Origin: Dasypus novemcinctus
Lineage: Eukaryota; Chordata; Mammalia; Cingulata; Dasypodidae
DNA: 64,000 bases
Direction: 5' to 3'
NCBI RefSeq assembly: GCF_030445035.2
Contig: NC_080701.1
Coordinates: 12,180,739-12,244,738 of the forward strand
The position numbers and the translations under genes are program-made. Shown here one piece after another: positions 12,401 through 23,525 of the stretch. Under the pieces are notes generated by a model. The model was not told where the DNA came from, did no database searches, and worked only from the letters and a program-made list of their open reading frames with translations. The first letter of the stretch is position 1. Each line of letters opens with the position of its first letter.

Positions 12401-12640
12401 GCACCCTGTTTAATTTTTGCCCAGGATTCATCATAATCTACTATAATTTATTTATTTTGGTTCTTCTCTCTCCCTCACTAGATAGACGTTCCATAAGGGC
12501 AGAGCTTTTGTTTGTCCTGCTTAGCACTCCATGTCCAAAGCCTGGTAAGGGCCTGCACATACAGGCTCCTCTTCCTCCAGAACATGCAGTTGATAAAATA
12601 TGGCCTGGAAATCAATTATTTAGAGTGAATGAATGAATGG
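12400..12640 (+). repeat. L2 3'-end fragment
   Basis: Decayed L2 3' region: 'tttatttattttggttct', a 'ataagggcagagctttt' equivalent of the L2 'gagggcagggactttg' block, and a terminal 'gaatgaatgaatgg'. The match is by memory of the consensus and ends are approximate. Confidence 0.55.
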
Positions 12641-13235
12641 TTATTATGAATAATATCATTATTTTATTTTCAGGAGATAGTCTTATTCTTTAAAGGAAAT
12701 TTTCAGCAAAGGGTTTATAAAGAAATTTAATTGTCTCTAAAAATGCCTGGCAAGGTATAGATGCCCAAGTTATCATTTGCTTGTCTGGTAATCTCAGCCA
12801 GGATAATCTAACATGCCCCTTCTGGCCTAAAATGAATTGTCCTTAAACACAGAAAATGGAAATGGTGGTAGGCAAATGGATATAGCATGTGATTCATTCA
12901 TTTAGCCATTGTTTCGAGTGCATATTCATCCATTCGTTCAATTATTCCTTTATATTTCATGTCATATATTTGCTCATTTTACTGTTATTAAGTATTCAGC
13001 AGTGCCTTGAGCAGTGCTACCGTTAAGACAGAAAATGTGCAGAAGAGGAAAATACAATAAAAACCAGTATGAGAGATCAAGTATAGTTTAGTAGCTCCCC
13101 CCAAAACTCTTTGTAAAGCAGTCATTATCTACAATATTTCTTCCCAGCATCAGAGTTTTAGTGTATTGACTCTCCCTAAGTGAAACCTTCTTTTAAAGAA
13201 ATACTTTATTAGCTATTAGGACTTTTCAAACTTAC
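12640..13235. other. Unassigned sequence, possible antisense L2/MIR piece
   Basis: About 12895-13040 has 'attcattcatttagcc...' followed by 'cagtgccttgagcagtgct', loosely like antisense L2/MIR 3' sequence. The rest is unassigned. No gene seen. Confidence 0.35.
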
Positions 13236-14360
13236 CAAAAAAAAAAAAAGCAAATCATCTAAATATACCAATTAAAAGACAGATTTGCAGAGTGGAGTAA
13301 AAAACAGGACCCAACTGTATGCTGTCTATAAGAAACTCACTTCAAATAGAATAACATAGACAGATTGAATGCAAAAGAATTGAAAAAGATATCTCATGCA
13401 AGCGTTAATTTTAAAAGTATCTATATTAAGATCAGATGAAGTAGACTGAAATTTATAAAAATTATCAGAGACAAAGAGCCACATTATACCATAATCAAAG
13501 GGTCAATCCAATAAGAAAACAGAGTAATCATAAATATGTATATACCAAATAAAAGTGCTGTAAAATATGTGCAGTAAAACTGATAGAACTGAAAGGAGAA
13601 TTCAAGTTCATAATATAACAAGTTCATAAATAACAGTTGGAGAATCAACATCCTTCTCTCAACAACTGGTAGAAAAAGTAGAATATCAGAAAGGATATAG
13701 AAGAACACAAGAATACCATAAAATAATAAGATCTAATCAATATTTATGGAACACTTCATCCACCAGCTGCAGAATATACATTCTTTTCAAGTGTCAATGA
13801 AACATGTGCCAAGACAGGCTGTATCCTGGGCCATGAAAACTCAAATATTTTGAAGAACTGATATGAATTAGAGTGCGTTCTCTGACCACAACAGAATCAA
13901 GCTAGAAGTCAATAATAGAAAGGTAGCAGAAACATTCTTAGAAATTTAACAACACTCTTCTAATAATCCTTGGGTCAAAGAGGAAATCTGGAAATGAACA
14001 TGTGGATATCACATGCACACTACTAATTATAATTTTTCCCTAAAAAGTAAAACATTTAGGTGTAAATCCAATAAAATATGCACAAGACTTGTATTCTGAA
14101 AATTACAAAATTCTGATTTAAAAAATTCAAATTCAAGGCATAACTATATGGAGAGGTATACTCTGCTCCCGGACTGAGAGAATCAACATAGTAAAGATGA
14201 CAATTCTCCCCCAATTGATATTCAGGTTTAATGCAATTCCTGTCAAAATCCCAGTTAGATTTTTGTAGCTATAGAAAAGTTTATTCTAAAAACCATATGG
14301 CAAAAGGAAAGAATAGCTAAAATAATTTGGAAAAAGCCAACAGAGATTAAAAAAAAAACA
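13235..14360 (+). mobile_element. Old L1 ORF2 remnant with internal deletion
   Basis: ORF2 landmarks: 'gctgtctataagaaactcac' (about 13320), 'aaactgatagaactgaaagg', 'cacttcatccaccagctgc' (about 13750), 'acagaatcaagctagaagtc' (about 13891). At about 14035 the reading jumps to a later ORF2 segment ('atgacaattctcccccaatt', 'atgcaattcctgtcaaaatc'). The intervening part is missing. It ends in an A-rich run near 14348-14370. Confidence 0.75.
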
Positions 14361-15560
14361 AAAAAAAACCACATGGGCTGATTTGTCTATCTTTTTCCCC
14401 CATGGTTCTCCTTGTGAATGAAGGTGTGAACTTGAGAGCTGATGACTGGGAGTTTGTGGTCTTGAAGGAAATATAAATGAGGCTCAGACTCAGGCCATTG
14501 GCTCTTCTCTAACGCCCAGCGCAGTGGGGCCAAGTCTACTTAAGAAGTGGCTGAACAGAGAGTTCGGTCGAGCATTCCAAGTCTGAGGTCCAGGTCCCCT
14601 CCTCGGGCCCCACCGCACCTGGCTCTCCTCCACCCCACATGTCTGCCTTAGGCCATTGGCTTCCAGGCCCCGCGGAGCACCTGCTCTCACTATGATAAAC
14701 GGCTCGTTCTCTGATTCACTTGCTCGTCCCTTGGGTGCCCTCTCATTCCAGACTTTTCTTCTTGCTTTGGCTCCTCTGCCATTGACTCCCCAATGGGATC
14801 ATCTCAGTGAGACCACTTGCTTGGGATGCCACAGTCCCCTGCTCCCTGTGAGGTGATGCCTGGAATTCTGGGCCGATGATGTCTGGAAATGACCTGAGCA
14901 ACCACAAGTGGCCTTTCAAGATGGACTTTAAAAAATTTGACTCTTTGTCTGTGTGTCAGCTTGTCCTTGTGACTCAGCTGAACTTTCCAGGTGCCTTGGC
15001 CTCAACATGCCCTACACGATGAGGAGGTGGCCCCTGCCCTCTAGCAGGTGCTCTGTTGGTCTCTCCCTTAGGACAACACCCAGCCCAATGTCCTCCTTTA
15101 CCTCTAAAGTCCCTGCTTTCCCTGCACAGGCTTGGACATGTTAGTACCCCCCACCCCCCATAACTAACCCAGGGGTCTGCAAGCTTTGTGATAACACTAT
15201 CTTCCCAGCAAAGCAAATTTAAACATGTATCCCCAGTAAGTAAACTGTGGGGCAAACAAGTATATAATGACAATGTTGAAAATGGCAATTTTAAAAAGAC
15301 AAGAGCACCTGGAGAACAGAAATCCTAGCAAGTTTTTCTTTCATGAGTGGATCATTCTGTGTGTATACACTTTGAAGGCCATGATTCTAACCTGCTAAGC
15401 CCAGTGGTCAAGTGCCGTTAAGTAGGTTAACATCCATCAAGTAGATGCCACATAGATATTAACCGTGACCCTGAAGAAGAACTTTTGTGGGAAAATTAGC
15501 CTAACTCTCCACCTTCAGGATGAGCGAGCCCAACTCTCTTCAGCTGTGAAATCATCATCT
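14360..15560. other. Unassigned, partly GC-richer sequence
   Basis: No convincing exon. Overlapping short frames on both strands (about 14490-15288) have no recognisable domain. A 'caggggtctgcaagctttg' near 15171 resembles the start of a MER20 element but does not continue as one. Confidence 0.5.
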
Positions 15561-16022
15561 GGACGATGGTTAATTTCATGTGTCAACTTGGCCAGGTTAT
15601 GGCCCAGTTTTTGGCCAAACAAGCATTGGTCCAATGGTTACCATGAAGGTGTTCATGATTTAAATCATGATTTAAATCATCAGCCAGTTGATTGCAGCTA
15701 TGGCTGGTTGCATCTACAATCAACTGCAGAGACTGCCTGCAAGAAAAAGAGAAGTCTCATCCAATCAGTTGAAGACCTTAAAAGAAGTGATGATTTCTGC
15801 AGTCAGAAAAGAGGATTTCCTTCTCTGCTTCAGCCAGCTCCTCCTGGGGAATTCGTTGAAATTCACCAGAGTTCCCAGCTTGTGGCCAGCCCCATAGAAT
15901 ATGGACTTGCCATCCCCATGGTCTCAGGAGTCAATTCCTCTAACAGATCTCCTAACATTTATATTAATAATGTATACATAGCTCCCGTCGGTTCTGTTTC
16001 CCTGGAGAACCCTGACTAATGA
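15560..16022 (+). mobile_element. ERVL/MLT2-like solo LTR
   Basis: Starts with the MLT2/ERVL LTR signature 'gatggttaatttcatgtgtc' and 'aacttggccaggttatgg', and ends 'tctgtttccctggagaacc' plus 'ctgactaat'. These are the two hallmark ends of that LTR class. Two antisense relatives lie at 24969-25403 and 37357-37758. A 184-codon open frame over this LTR (15465-16019) is not a gene: it follows the LTR consensus and has no viral or host domain. A 26-bp perfect palindrome sits at 15655-15680. Confidence 0.8.
15655..15680. repeat. 26-bp perfect palindrome from a 12-bp tandem duplication
   Basis: The 12-mer atgatttaaatc occurs twice in tandem and is followed by 'at'. Because the unit is self-complementary, the whole 26 bp equals its own reverse complement. 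Confidence 0.95.
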
Positions 16023-16425
16023 GATGTTTTAAGGACACTTCCATGACTAATACTCATTATGTTTCTGCATATCTTGCTTATCTGTTAATGAAGACTTAAA
16101 AGTTGTGAGCAACTTTTGGGAGAATTACAGAATTTGAGAATCTGAGTACAAACACCCTGTTTCACCAAGAGGGAACTTAGAAAAAAAAAATGGATTTGCA
16201 TGCAGTTTTCATAGGTGAGGACTGTGCCTCTTGATGGCAGACGATCATAGAGATGGGGCAGGTGATTGGGGGTGAGAGCAGGAAACAGGGGCAAAGAGAA
16301 AGACCAAAGGAGGATTCTGTTCCAAGAGAGCTTAAATGACATTAACTAACAGTAGCTCCTTAAAACATGTGACGCGTGATTGACATATATAATATATATC
16401 CCATTACCCAAAGGAAGGATTGCTT
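16022..16425. other. Unassigned sequence
   Basis: No gene or named repeat. A short AT alternation lies near 16386-16400. Confidence 0.5.
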
Positions 16426-16680
16426 GTGCTAATATTTTCTTTTTCATCTTTGCTAATTTGATGAGTGGCCACAGTATCTTATTGTTCCTTTAATTTATAC
16501 TTCTTTTGTTATTTGTACTTGGAATATTTTTTCATATGAGTTTTTGTTCTTTGTATTTCCTTTCTTGTGAATCATCTGTTTATATCCTTTGCTCCACTTT
16601 CTATTGGAGTCTTGGTATTTTTCTTGTCAATTTGTGGCAATTGAGATTTTACATAATGAGGATATTAAGAGGTGCGTGCG
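16425..16680 (-). mobile_element. Antisense old L1 ORF2/3' UTR fragment
   Basis: Reads as reverse-complement L1M: 'tgctaatttgatgagtggc', 'ttttcatatgagtttttg', 'tttatatcctttgctccact' and 'ttctattggagtcttggt' follow the order of the L1 antisense landmarks around this part of the element. Edges are approximate. Confidence 0.75.
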
Positions 16681-17479
16681 TGTTTTGTTAACCAATTGAC
16701 ATGAGCTTCTACACAATTTCAGGCTAAATAGCTATTCTATTTTGGTCTGGAGGGGGAAAAATATCCAACCAAGATAGGCTTTTAAACTCAGCTTCATTCC
16801 CAGCAGAAAGGAAGGCTGGAATTGTAAAGCTGCTGAACAGGAGCAATTTTCATTCTCTTAAGGTTTGAATGAGACTTTTTTCCCCCTCTGATGAAATAGG
16901 AACGTCTTTTCTGTTTATTCTCACAGTTGTTGTTATCAGCAATAATAATGATCCTTTTTTGAGAAGCAACTGTGTACGAGAAGCCGAGGCACTTCAAATA
17001 GGGACAATGAGGCCGGTAAGGCAGTTTGATTTAGACCGGTCCCTCGATTCTGTTCAGAAATAGGTTTTCACTAGTTGTGATCAAGGGTGACGGCATCCGT
17101 GGCAGCCTCAGGGGCTCAGGATGACACTGCCTGCAAACTCCGTTGTCCTTTGTGGATTAAACTGGGCTGGTTGAGGATTTTATTCCTGTACCTACGTTCC
17201 ATCTCTGTGAACACAGGCAGTGAGCAAGCTTTTATTAAATTCCTGAGCAAGCCACAGCCCGCCTAGCAGAAAGGAAGATTCTATAGAAGTCTCCTCTTTG
17301 CTTTGACGGGCTCCACTGTGTAGAGCAGAGCAGGCAGAGGCAGCAGGGGAGACTTTCATCAAGAAGGAAATTGGGGGCAGACGGAAGAAAGAAAAAACCA
17401 CAACCCAATGGAGAGACTGGGAGTGGGGCAAGTGGGAGCTGCAGCTGGCTCCTGGGGAGCACCAGCCGAGAGGAGAAAG
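16680..17479. other. Unassigned unique sequence
   Basis: No exon, RNA or named repeat recognised before the SINE. Confidence 0.5.
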
Positions 17480-17492
17480 AATCGTAATGCAG

Positions 17493-17897
17493 GGGGAAGC
17501 GGACTCGGCTCAATGGATAGGGCGTCCGCCTGCCACATGGGAGGTCCAGGGTTCAATCCCAGGGACTCCTTGACCCATGTGGAGCTGGCCCATGCACAGT
17601 GCTGATGCGCACAAGGAGTGCCCTGCCACAGAGGGTGTCCCTGCTTAGGGGAGCTCCACACGCAAGGAGTGCGCCCCGTAAGGAGAGCCGCCCAGTGCCA
17701 AAGAAAGTACAGCCTGCCCAGGAATGGTGCCGCACACACGGAGACCTGACACAACAAGATGACGCAACAAAAAGAGACACAGATTCCTGGTGCTGCTGAT
17801 GAGAATGCAAGCGGACCCAGAAGAACATACAGCAAATAGACAAAGAGAGCAGATAACTGGGGCAGGTGGAGGAAGGGGGAGAAATAAAGAAAAAATA
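17493..17897 (+). mobile_element. DAS-type SINE, long architecture
   Basis: tRNA-like head (gggaagcggactcggctc), B-box-like 'gggttcaatcccaggga', long central module, 'acaaaaagagacacagattc', and an AAATAAAG/AAATAAAT tail. The TSD is aatcgtaatgcag (17480-17492) versus aatcgtgacgcag (17898-17910), with two mismatches that both fit C/T or A/G transitions at a CpG site. It is inserted in unique DNA. Confidence 0.92.
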
Positions 17898-17910
17898 AAT
17901 CGTGACGCAG

Positions 17911-18204
17911 GCCTGCACGCAGGAGGCTGAAATGGGAGGCTGGACTTCATCCCAAGCCCCTCGCTTTCCAGGTGAGGAAAGAACCTGCTTAAAGTCCTGC
18001 AGCTCGTGCGTGGGAGAGAAGACGCGAAAAACCCCAGCCCCAATCTGCCCACACTGCTTCTCGAATATCATATGACTTTTCTGAAACCCTTTCCTTTTCT
18101 CATTTTCTGTCCGTGGCTTGAAAGGAGAATGTCAAGTTTCAGAGTGGGCAAGACCTGCTGAGCGTCTTGTTTGGGGCCTGGCCTCATCCAGCAGTTCAGA
18201 GCAA
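17911..18204. other. Unassigned unique sequence
   Basis: No gene or named repeat seen. Confidence 0.5.
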
Positions 18205-18365
18205 GGAGGTCCAGGTACACTTTGCAGCTCAGTTGCGAATCCACTGAGTGATCTTGGGAAAATGCCCTGACTTCTCTGAGCCCCAGGGTCCTATTCTGTA
18301 AAGTGGGGTAATAATAGCAGTACTTAGAAGACTACTCAGAAGAGCGAGTAGGATAATAAAACCTC
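18205..18365 (+). repeat. MIR SINE
   Basis: The MIR core is clear in sense: 'gtgatcttgggaaaatgcc', 'ctgacttctctgagcccc', 'ctgtaaagtggggtaataat'. Ancient tRNA-derived SINE; edges approximate. Confidence 0.85.
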
Positions 18366-19375
18366 TGGGTTGGTGTGTTACAACGCCACTCGCTAGCTCT
18401 TACAGAAGAGGAAGTGAAGGAGACCCAAACCAGATGAAGTAATTGAAAAATTTTGCCCAAAGAAAGTCCCCTCAGCTGTCACCAGGGTCACTCTCATTCT
18501 CCTACACTGTACTGTAGTCTCAGTGGGTCATTCTCGAAGGCCCCAGTGAGTCATTGAATTGAATTGAATTAGAATTCAATTTCTGTGAATTATTAATTTA
18601 AAAATTGCAGTCACCGAGGCATGCATGAGCTACTATAGCCTGTTCTAAAATATCACATTGTCTGAGCTACAGTGAGTCCTGGCAGGTCAGACAAGATGGA
18701 AAAACAAATTCCTGGTGACCAAAGACACAAGGAACAGGGAAAGCCATTAGTGAGGTGGACACTGATGTGTAAGGGTTGGAGGAATTGGAAATCCAGCGCC
18801 TGACCCAGCTCGAATGTGGGGAAAGAGATTTGCCAGCTGACAGCTGGAACAGGAGAGGATCTCATCAACGCCACGGAGGAGCAGTGCCACGGCAACCCGC
18901 CACGCTGGTAGATGACATTGTGGTTACTATGTGGCGGGGATTTGCTGCCGCAACCCAGTGTTTGGTTAGCTGCTAGTTTCATGTGCTTCATGATCTCTCC
19001 CCCAAAGCTGTGTTGGTTGCAGTGATTTCCAAAAGGCAGCCTGTATTTCTATTGTTGCAATTCTAATATTTGCTTCTCCTTGGTAGACTTTTTGACATTT
19101 CAAGGGTAGAGTGCCCCCTAGTGGAGATATAACTCCCTCAGGCCGCCAGGAGCGCCATGGAAAGCTGTTGGATACTGTTCTGGTTGGGGAGACGTTTCCT
19201 ATAACCCTCCCCGGACCCCCGGTTTCCAAAAAAGTCATTTGCGACCCCACGAGAGGCACATTGGGCTTAAGCTTCTGTCAAGGAAGGGATCAAAATATAC
19301 CCGGTTAGGAATAACAAAAATATAGAAGCTGAATCCATAATTTGGGGTTAGGTGAAGAGAGGAAAGACAAAGTAA
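18366..19375. other. Unassigned unique sequence with a short GAATT repeat
   Basis: Unique-looking sequence with no exon evidence. A (GAATT)n run with a small inverted repeat lies at about 18552-18583. Confidence 0.5.
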
Positions 19376-19418
19376 GAAAGGGAGAGAGAGAGAGAGAGAG
19401 AGGAGGAGGAGGGGGGAG
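19376..19418. repeat. (AG)n microsatellite passing into GGA repeats
   Basis: A run of AG dinucleotides followed by three GGA units and a G run. The ORFs crossing it are low-complexity. Confidence 0.95.
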
Positions 19419-19997
19419 TGCAGGGAAGATGGTGACAGGAAAAGACTCTTCTCCTGGGTGTTTTCCCCCCTTAATTTTATTTAACTTGATATTTGAAACA
19501 CGTTGCTTTAGGTGAGGGGAATGCCTGATTCCAGAATAATCCCCGCCCCAGGTTCTGTTGTAAATGGGGAATCTTGTATTAGTCTGATGGGCAACGACTG
19601 CATTTTGAATAATGAAGCAAACCATTGCCACCAAGTACCTGACCTAACAAAGAGCAGAGAGCTCTAATTCTAGTTCACGTTGTGCTCAAGGCCTTTAAAC
19701 TTGGGGGGAAAGAAGTGTGTCCGATGACCACTGAGGGCCTTGACAAACCATGCAATGAGCAGGGGACGGGGAGGCAGCCATGAGTTACAGAAATACCCAG
19801 CCCGGAGCCGTACGTGACGAGCGTGCCTGTGGAGACGGGCAGTCCCGGTGGCCTGCCTGCAAAACGACTGCAGGGGAGCTGGCTGGACAGTTTCTATTTT
19901 AAAAGTCCTGTGTTTATAGTAACGAGTGTTAAAAAATGTGTTAGAACAACCAGCATGCCAAGTCCATGATTTTAAGGACACTCTCCTTAGCACAAGG

Positions 19998-20022
19998 TTA
20001 AATCACTTAAAAAGTGATTTAA
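19998..20022. repeat. Perfect 11-bp inverted repeat, 3-bp spacer
   Basis: ttaaatcactt, then aaa, then aagtgatttaa. The arms are exact reverse complements. It is not inside any repeat I recognise. Confidence 0.95.
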
Positions 20023-21528
20023 TTTCAAGACAAGCATGAAATCAATAACCAAACGGGAGAAAGAAGAGGTGGCCAGCTCCTGAGAGGAGTACTCAGCATC
20101 ACGGGAACTGTTCTACGTAAGCCATTTGTCCTCTTCCTTTCCTACTCTGGAGAGCCCATGGACGGGGCTCGCGGGCCCTTCTTTTGACTGGTTCCTTGTG
20201 TCTGCACCTGCCCTTGCCCGACGTGCTCCCACTGCTCTGACGCGGTCACAAGGCAGATGTGCAGGACTGTCCTTCTCAGCCCGACTCAGCAGCTGTCCCA
20301 GAATCAAAGTCCAGTTAAGGGGCCTTCTCGAGATCTTCGCCAGCGGCATCTAGAGGCCAAGGAAGGGTCTCCCCATCACACCCACCCCTGGGCCCTCCTG
20401 CCCTCCCCGCCCCACCTGCCCGGGTGCTGTGGGGGCTGCCAGCTGTGATCAAGATGGGTTCCGCCCGAGGAGAGAAAGCAAAGCTGCCTCTGCTGTCTCA
20501 AAGCCTCTTCTCTGCCTCAGCTGGAATCTCCGAGAAGACTCTGCTCTCTACTCCCATGACTGTGCAGAGGGGAAAAAGCTGCCCTGAGAAATTCCCTGGA
20601 GCTGCCAGCGTGGGCTGGGGTGGTGGGCCTGTGCCCCAGGGCCCGTTCCAATTCAGTTAAAAAGCATTCTTCATTCTATGACACAACCCAAGAATGGGCT
20701 CCTGTATCATTCTCCCTTCAAAATGTCACTGCAGGAATGTAATTTGATACCTAATTTACAGTATCTCAAACCCAATGAGAGCCCCCTTTGTGTGCCGCTG
20801 ACCTTTTCCACAGTCTGTGTTTGGACCAGGCACCATTCTTCCACTCTAAGGCCGGGGTGGGCCTCCGAAGAGATGGTCAATCAAGGCCTAGAACACTGAG
20901 AAAGTCAGCTGGGCACATAGAGTAGCCAGAGCCTCATGGTCCTGCCTTCCTGTCAAAATGGGAAAGACTCAAAATCAATGACAGAATTCGTCCATTTGGG
21001 ATGAGATAGGGCCCAAAGGAGGATTTTGCTCCTCCTTGTCCCAGAGTTTGGGGCCCCCTACCCAGGGTGGTGCTGGTAAATGCTCTGGAGGGGCCGAGTC
21101 ATGGTCTGTAGTCTTTGCCAATTCCTGCGGTGTAAATATTCTCATCATCATCTATTTCAAGCTATCAACGTCATGTCAACTGACTTGCAAAAGTCTTGAA
21201 AATTTATCCTTCACCCCCTGCAGGTCTGTATAAGCCTGCTGCAGCATTCCACTGCATATATCCTTTAAGCATACAGAAAGGTCTTTTCAGCACAGGACAC
21301 GCAGGGCTTGAGATCCTTCTACCTCTTTTGTCAGGTCCAGGGATCCTGGATACATTCCCTTCATCTTCCCTGGTTTCTATCCTTTTCCCTCCACACTTTC
21401 TCAACTTCAAAAAAATAATTGCTCACATTCTCATGCCTTGCTCTACTGATTCTCATCCTGTACATAATTTCAGAGCACGGGGATCCGAAATGAGACATTT
21501 TTATTACATTGTGTTTCTCACCCTGCAA

Positions 21529-21548
21529 TTTGCCCAAATTTGGGCAAA
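21529..21548. repeat. 20-bp perfect palindrome
   Basis: tttgcccaaatttgggcaaa equals its own reverse complement, with no spacer. The inner TTGCCCAA...TTGGGCAA half-sites recall paired NFI-type (TTGGC) half-sites only loosely. Binding is not claimed. Confidence 0.95.
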
Positions 21549-21942
21549 GCTGGAAACAAGCAACTTGGGCTCTAAAGATTCCACAGTTGCTACAGGCACA
21601 GTTCAACCATAAAAAAATTATTGAGGGCTAGTCATTAGAGATCCAAAGCTGAATAAGACATGGTCTCTGCCTTTAGGAAACTCAGAAATGAGAAGATGGC
21701 AAATAATGTCTCCATGGCAGACATTAACAATCAATTCCAAGTTCACATGCAGAATCTTTGTCTCCATTCAGTGCTCAAGGCAGACTCTACTAATTAATCA
21801 CAGATGACACTCAAAATCAAATTTTTGCCATCCCTGACCTAGTTAGTATAAAAGCATTATGTGTGGGAGATAAAAGAAAGATGTAAGAGAAAAAAAGGCA
21901 CATATGGAGGACACCACCAAGTCTAATTGCTAATTTCCACCT

Positions 21943-22311
21943 TGTTATGGGTTGAATAGTGTCCTCCTGAAAAAACATGTTCAGTCCTAACCCTTGGTCC
22001 TGTAAATGCAAACTGACGTGGAAACAGAGTCTTTGAAGATGTGATTAGTGAAGAGGAGGCCAAACGTGGTGAGAGTGGACCCCAGTCTAACGTGGTTTAT
22101 AAGAAGGGGAGACATGGACACAGGCAGATGAGAGGACGCCGTGTGATGACTGGCACCTGAGGCTTGTCGGCATCCCACCAGGAGCCGGGGGGAGTCACGG
22201 AGGGTCCCGCAGAGTGTGGACTTCCAGCCTCCAGGACTGCGAGGCAGTGATAGCTGTGGTTTGAAGCCACTTGTGGCACTTTGTTACAGCAGCCATAGGA
22301 ATCAAGCATCT
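21943..22311 (+). mobile_element. MLT1 (MaLR) solo LTR
   Basis: Starts 'tgttatgggttgaatagtg', the MLT1 LTR start. It then shows 'gtctttgaagatgtgatta', 'ttataagaaggggagacatg', 'gacttccagcctccaggac' and ends 'gcactttgttacagcagcc'. All MLT1 landmarks are in order and in sense. No clear 5-bp TSD was found. Confidence 0.88.
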
Positions 22312-22312
22312 C

Positions 22313-22368
22313 TAAAGGTGGCCCTGCCCATGGACACACCTGAAGGTGGCCCTGCCTGTGGACCTACC
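22313..22368. repeat. 28-bp tandem duplication (two units)
   Basis: Units 22313-22340 and 22341-22368 share 'aaggtggccctgcc' and 'tggac' with a few substitutions. It sits right at the 3' edge of the MLT1 LTR. Confidence 0.85.
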
Positions 22369-22802
22369 TCCTAAGTGAACACCATCTCAGGGTCCTCATG
22401 ACAAGCCTCAGACCCTGGAACGTGGTCCACACAGGAAGTGGAGAGGGCGCAGGCGTGCTGAGTGGGTGCTTGTGTGGCGGGAGGGCCTGGGCTCTTGCAG
22501 AGAGAGAGGGCTGCACCAGAGGAAGCTCCTCCCTCAGGCGGTTGGTATTTGGAATTAGAATGAGCCATAAGAATGGAGGGCTGCCTTCCTGGGGTCCCAG
22601 TCACGAACACTTCCCTCGAAGGTGGATGCCTGGCTGCTCTGGGGGCCTTCAGAAGGGGATACATGCTCTGTACAAGTTACTCCTCGCATCTTCAGGTCTG
22701 AAATCATCCCTGGAATTTTATGCTCAAATGAAGGTCTGGGCGCCTACAGGTAGACCACAGAGGTGAGATGCGTTCTTTGTGATGGAAGGAAAGGGAACTG
22801 AT
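22369..22802. other. Unassigned unique sequence
   Basis: A 122-codon frame at 22398-22766 and antisense frames overlap here. There is no recognisable domain and I do not call a gene. Confidence 0.5.
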
Positions 22803-23217
22803 TTTTTTAAAGATTTATTTGTTTATTTTCCCCCCTTCCCCTCCTCTCGCCCTGCTGTTTTTGCTGTCTGTGTTGTCTTCTCTTGTCATTTTCTCTCCTG
22901 GATTCCCTGGGATTCGATCCTGGGAGACCCTTGATGTGGAGAGAGGTTCCCTGTCACCTGTGCCACCTCAGTTCCTGGTCTCTGCTGCGCTTCACCTTGA
23001 CTCTCCCCTTCGTCTCTCTTTTGTTGTGTCGTCATCTTGCTGTGTGATTCACTCACGCAGGCACTGGCTCACCACATGAGTACTCACACGGGCAGTGGCT
23101 CACCTTGCGGGCATGCTCTTTCTCTTCTTCTTTTCCACCAGCAGGCCCCAGGGATCAAACCTGGGTCCTCCCATATGATAAGTGGAAGCTTTATCACTTG
23201 AGCCACATCCGCTTCCT
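22803..23217 (-). mobile_element. DAS-type SINE, antisense, older variant architecture
   Basis: Read on the minus strand it starts 'ggaagcggatgtggctcaag', has a B-box-like 'ggtttgatccctgggg', and ends in an A-rich tail (plus-strand 'ttttttaaagatttatttg'). Its central module differs from the 4424/5316 type, with repeated 'gcagtggctcacc'-like segments. That makes it a different subfamily. No clear TSD, which fits older age. Confidence 0.8.
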
Positions 23218-23525
23218 CTGTGCTGCCCTCTCTCTCCGAAATAGCCCAGCCCCTCCCCCACACATACCAGGGACTCTGCCTGCACCCACTTACCTTTTCC
23301 CTCCAGGGGGGGGTGCTAGCACTGGATGAACAGCAGGAGCAGGAGCTGGATTCCCAGATACTGGATCCCTTCTTGGCTCATTCTCTAAAGCCTAATGAAC
23401 CTCCTGATTTCCAAGGGCCATGCCGTGCCTTAGTTGCAATCTTTATGGCCCTTTCTGAAGCATTGTGTTCTCTTTAAAGAATCCTTTGAAAGGCATCAGT
23501 GAAACAAAGCCAGTAGAATGGATCT

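Larger units (their letters stand above)
19419..21942. other. Unique sequence, no gene seen
   Basis: About 2.5 kb without a named repeat apart from small signals. It holds two notable symmetric motifs, a hairpin at 19998-20022 and a palindrome at 21529-21548. Overlapping short frames on both strands at 20113-20660 reflect GC-richer composition rather than a supported exon. Confidence 0.5.

Noticed and set aside
15171-15192. MER20 DNA transposon start
   Set aside because: Only about 20 bp resemble the terminus. The following sequence does not match and no terminal inverted repeat is found.
15465-16019. 184-codon open reading frame
   Set aside because: It coincides with an ERVL-like LTR whose two ends are recognisable. 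The translation shows no domain, and the frame merely lacks stops.
22803-23217. TSD for the antisense SINE
   Set aside because: No matching flanks longer than a few bases were found.
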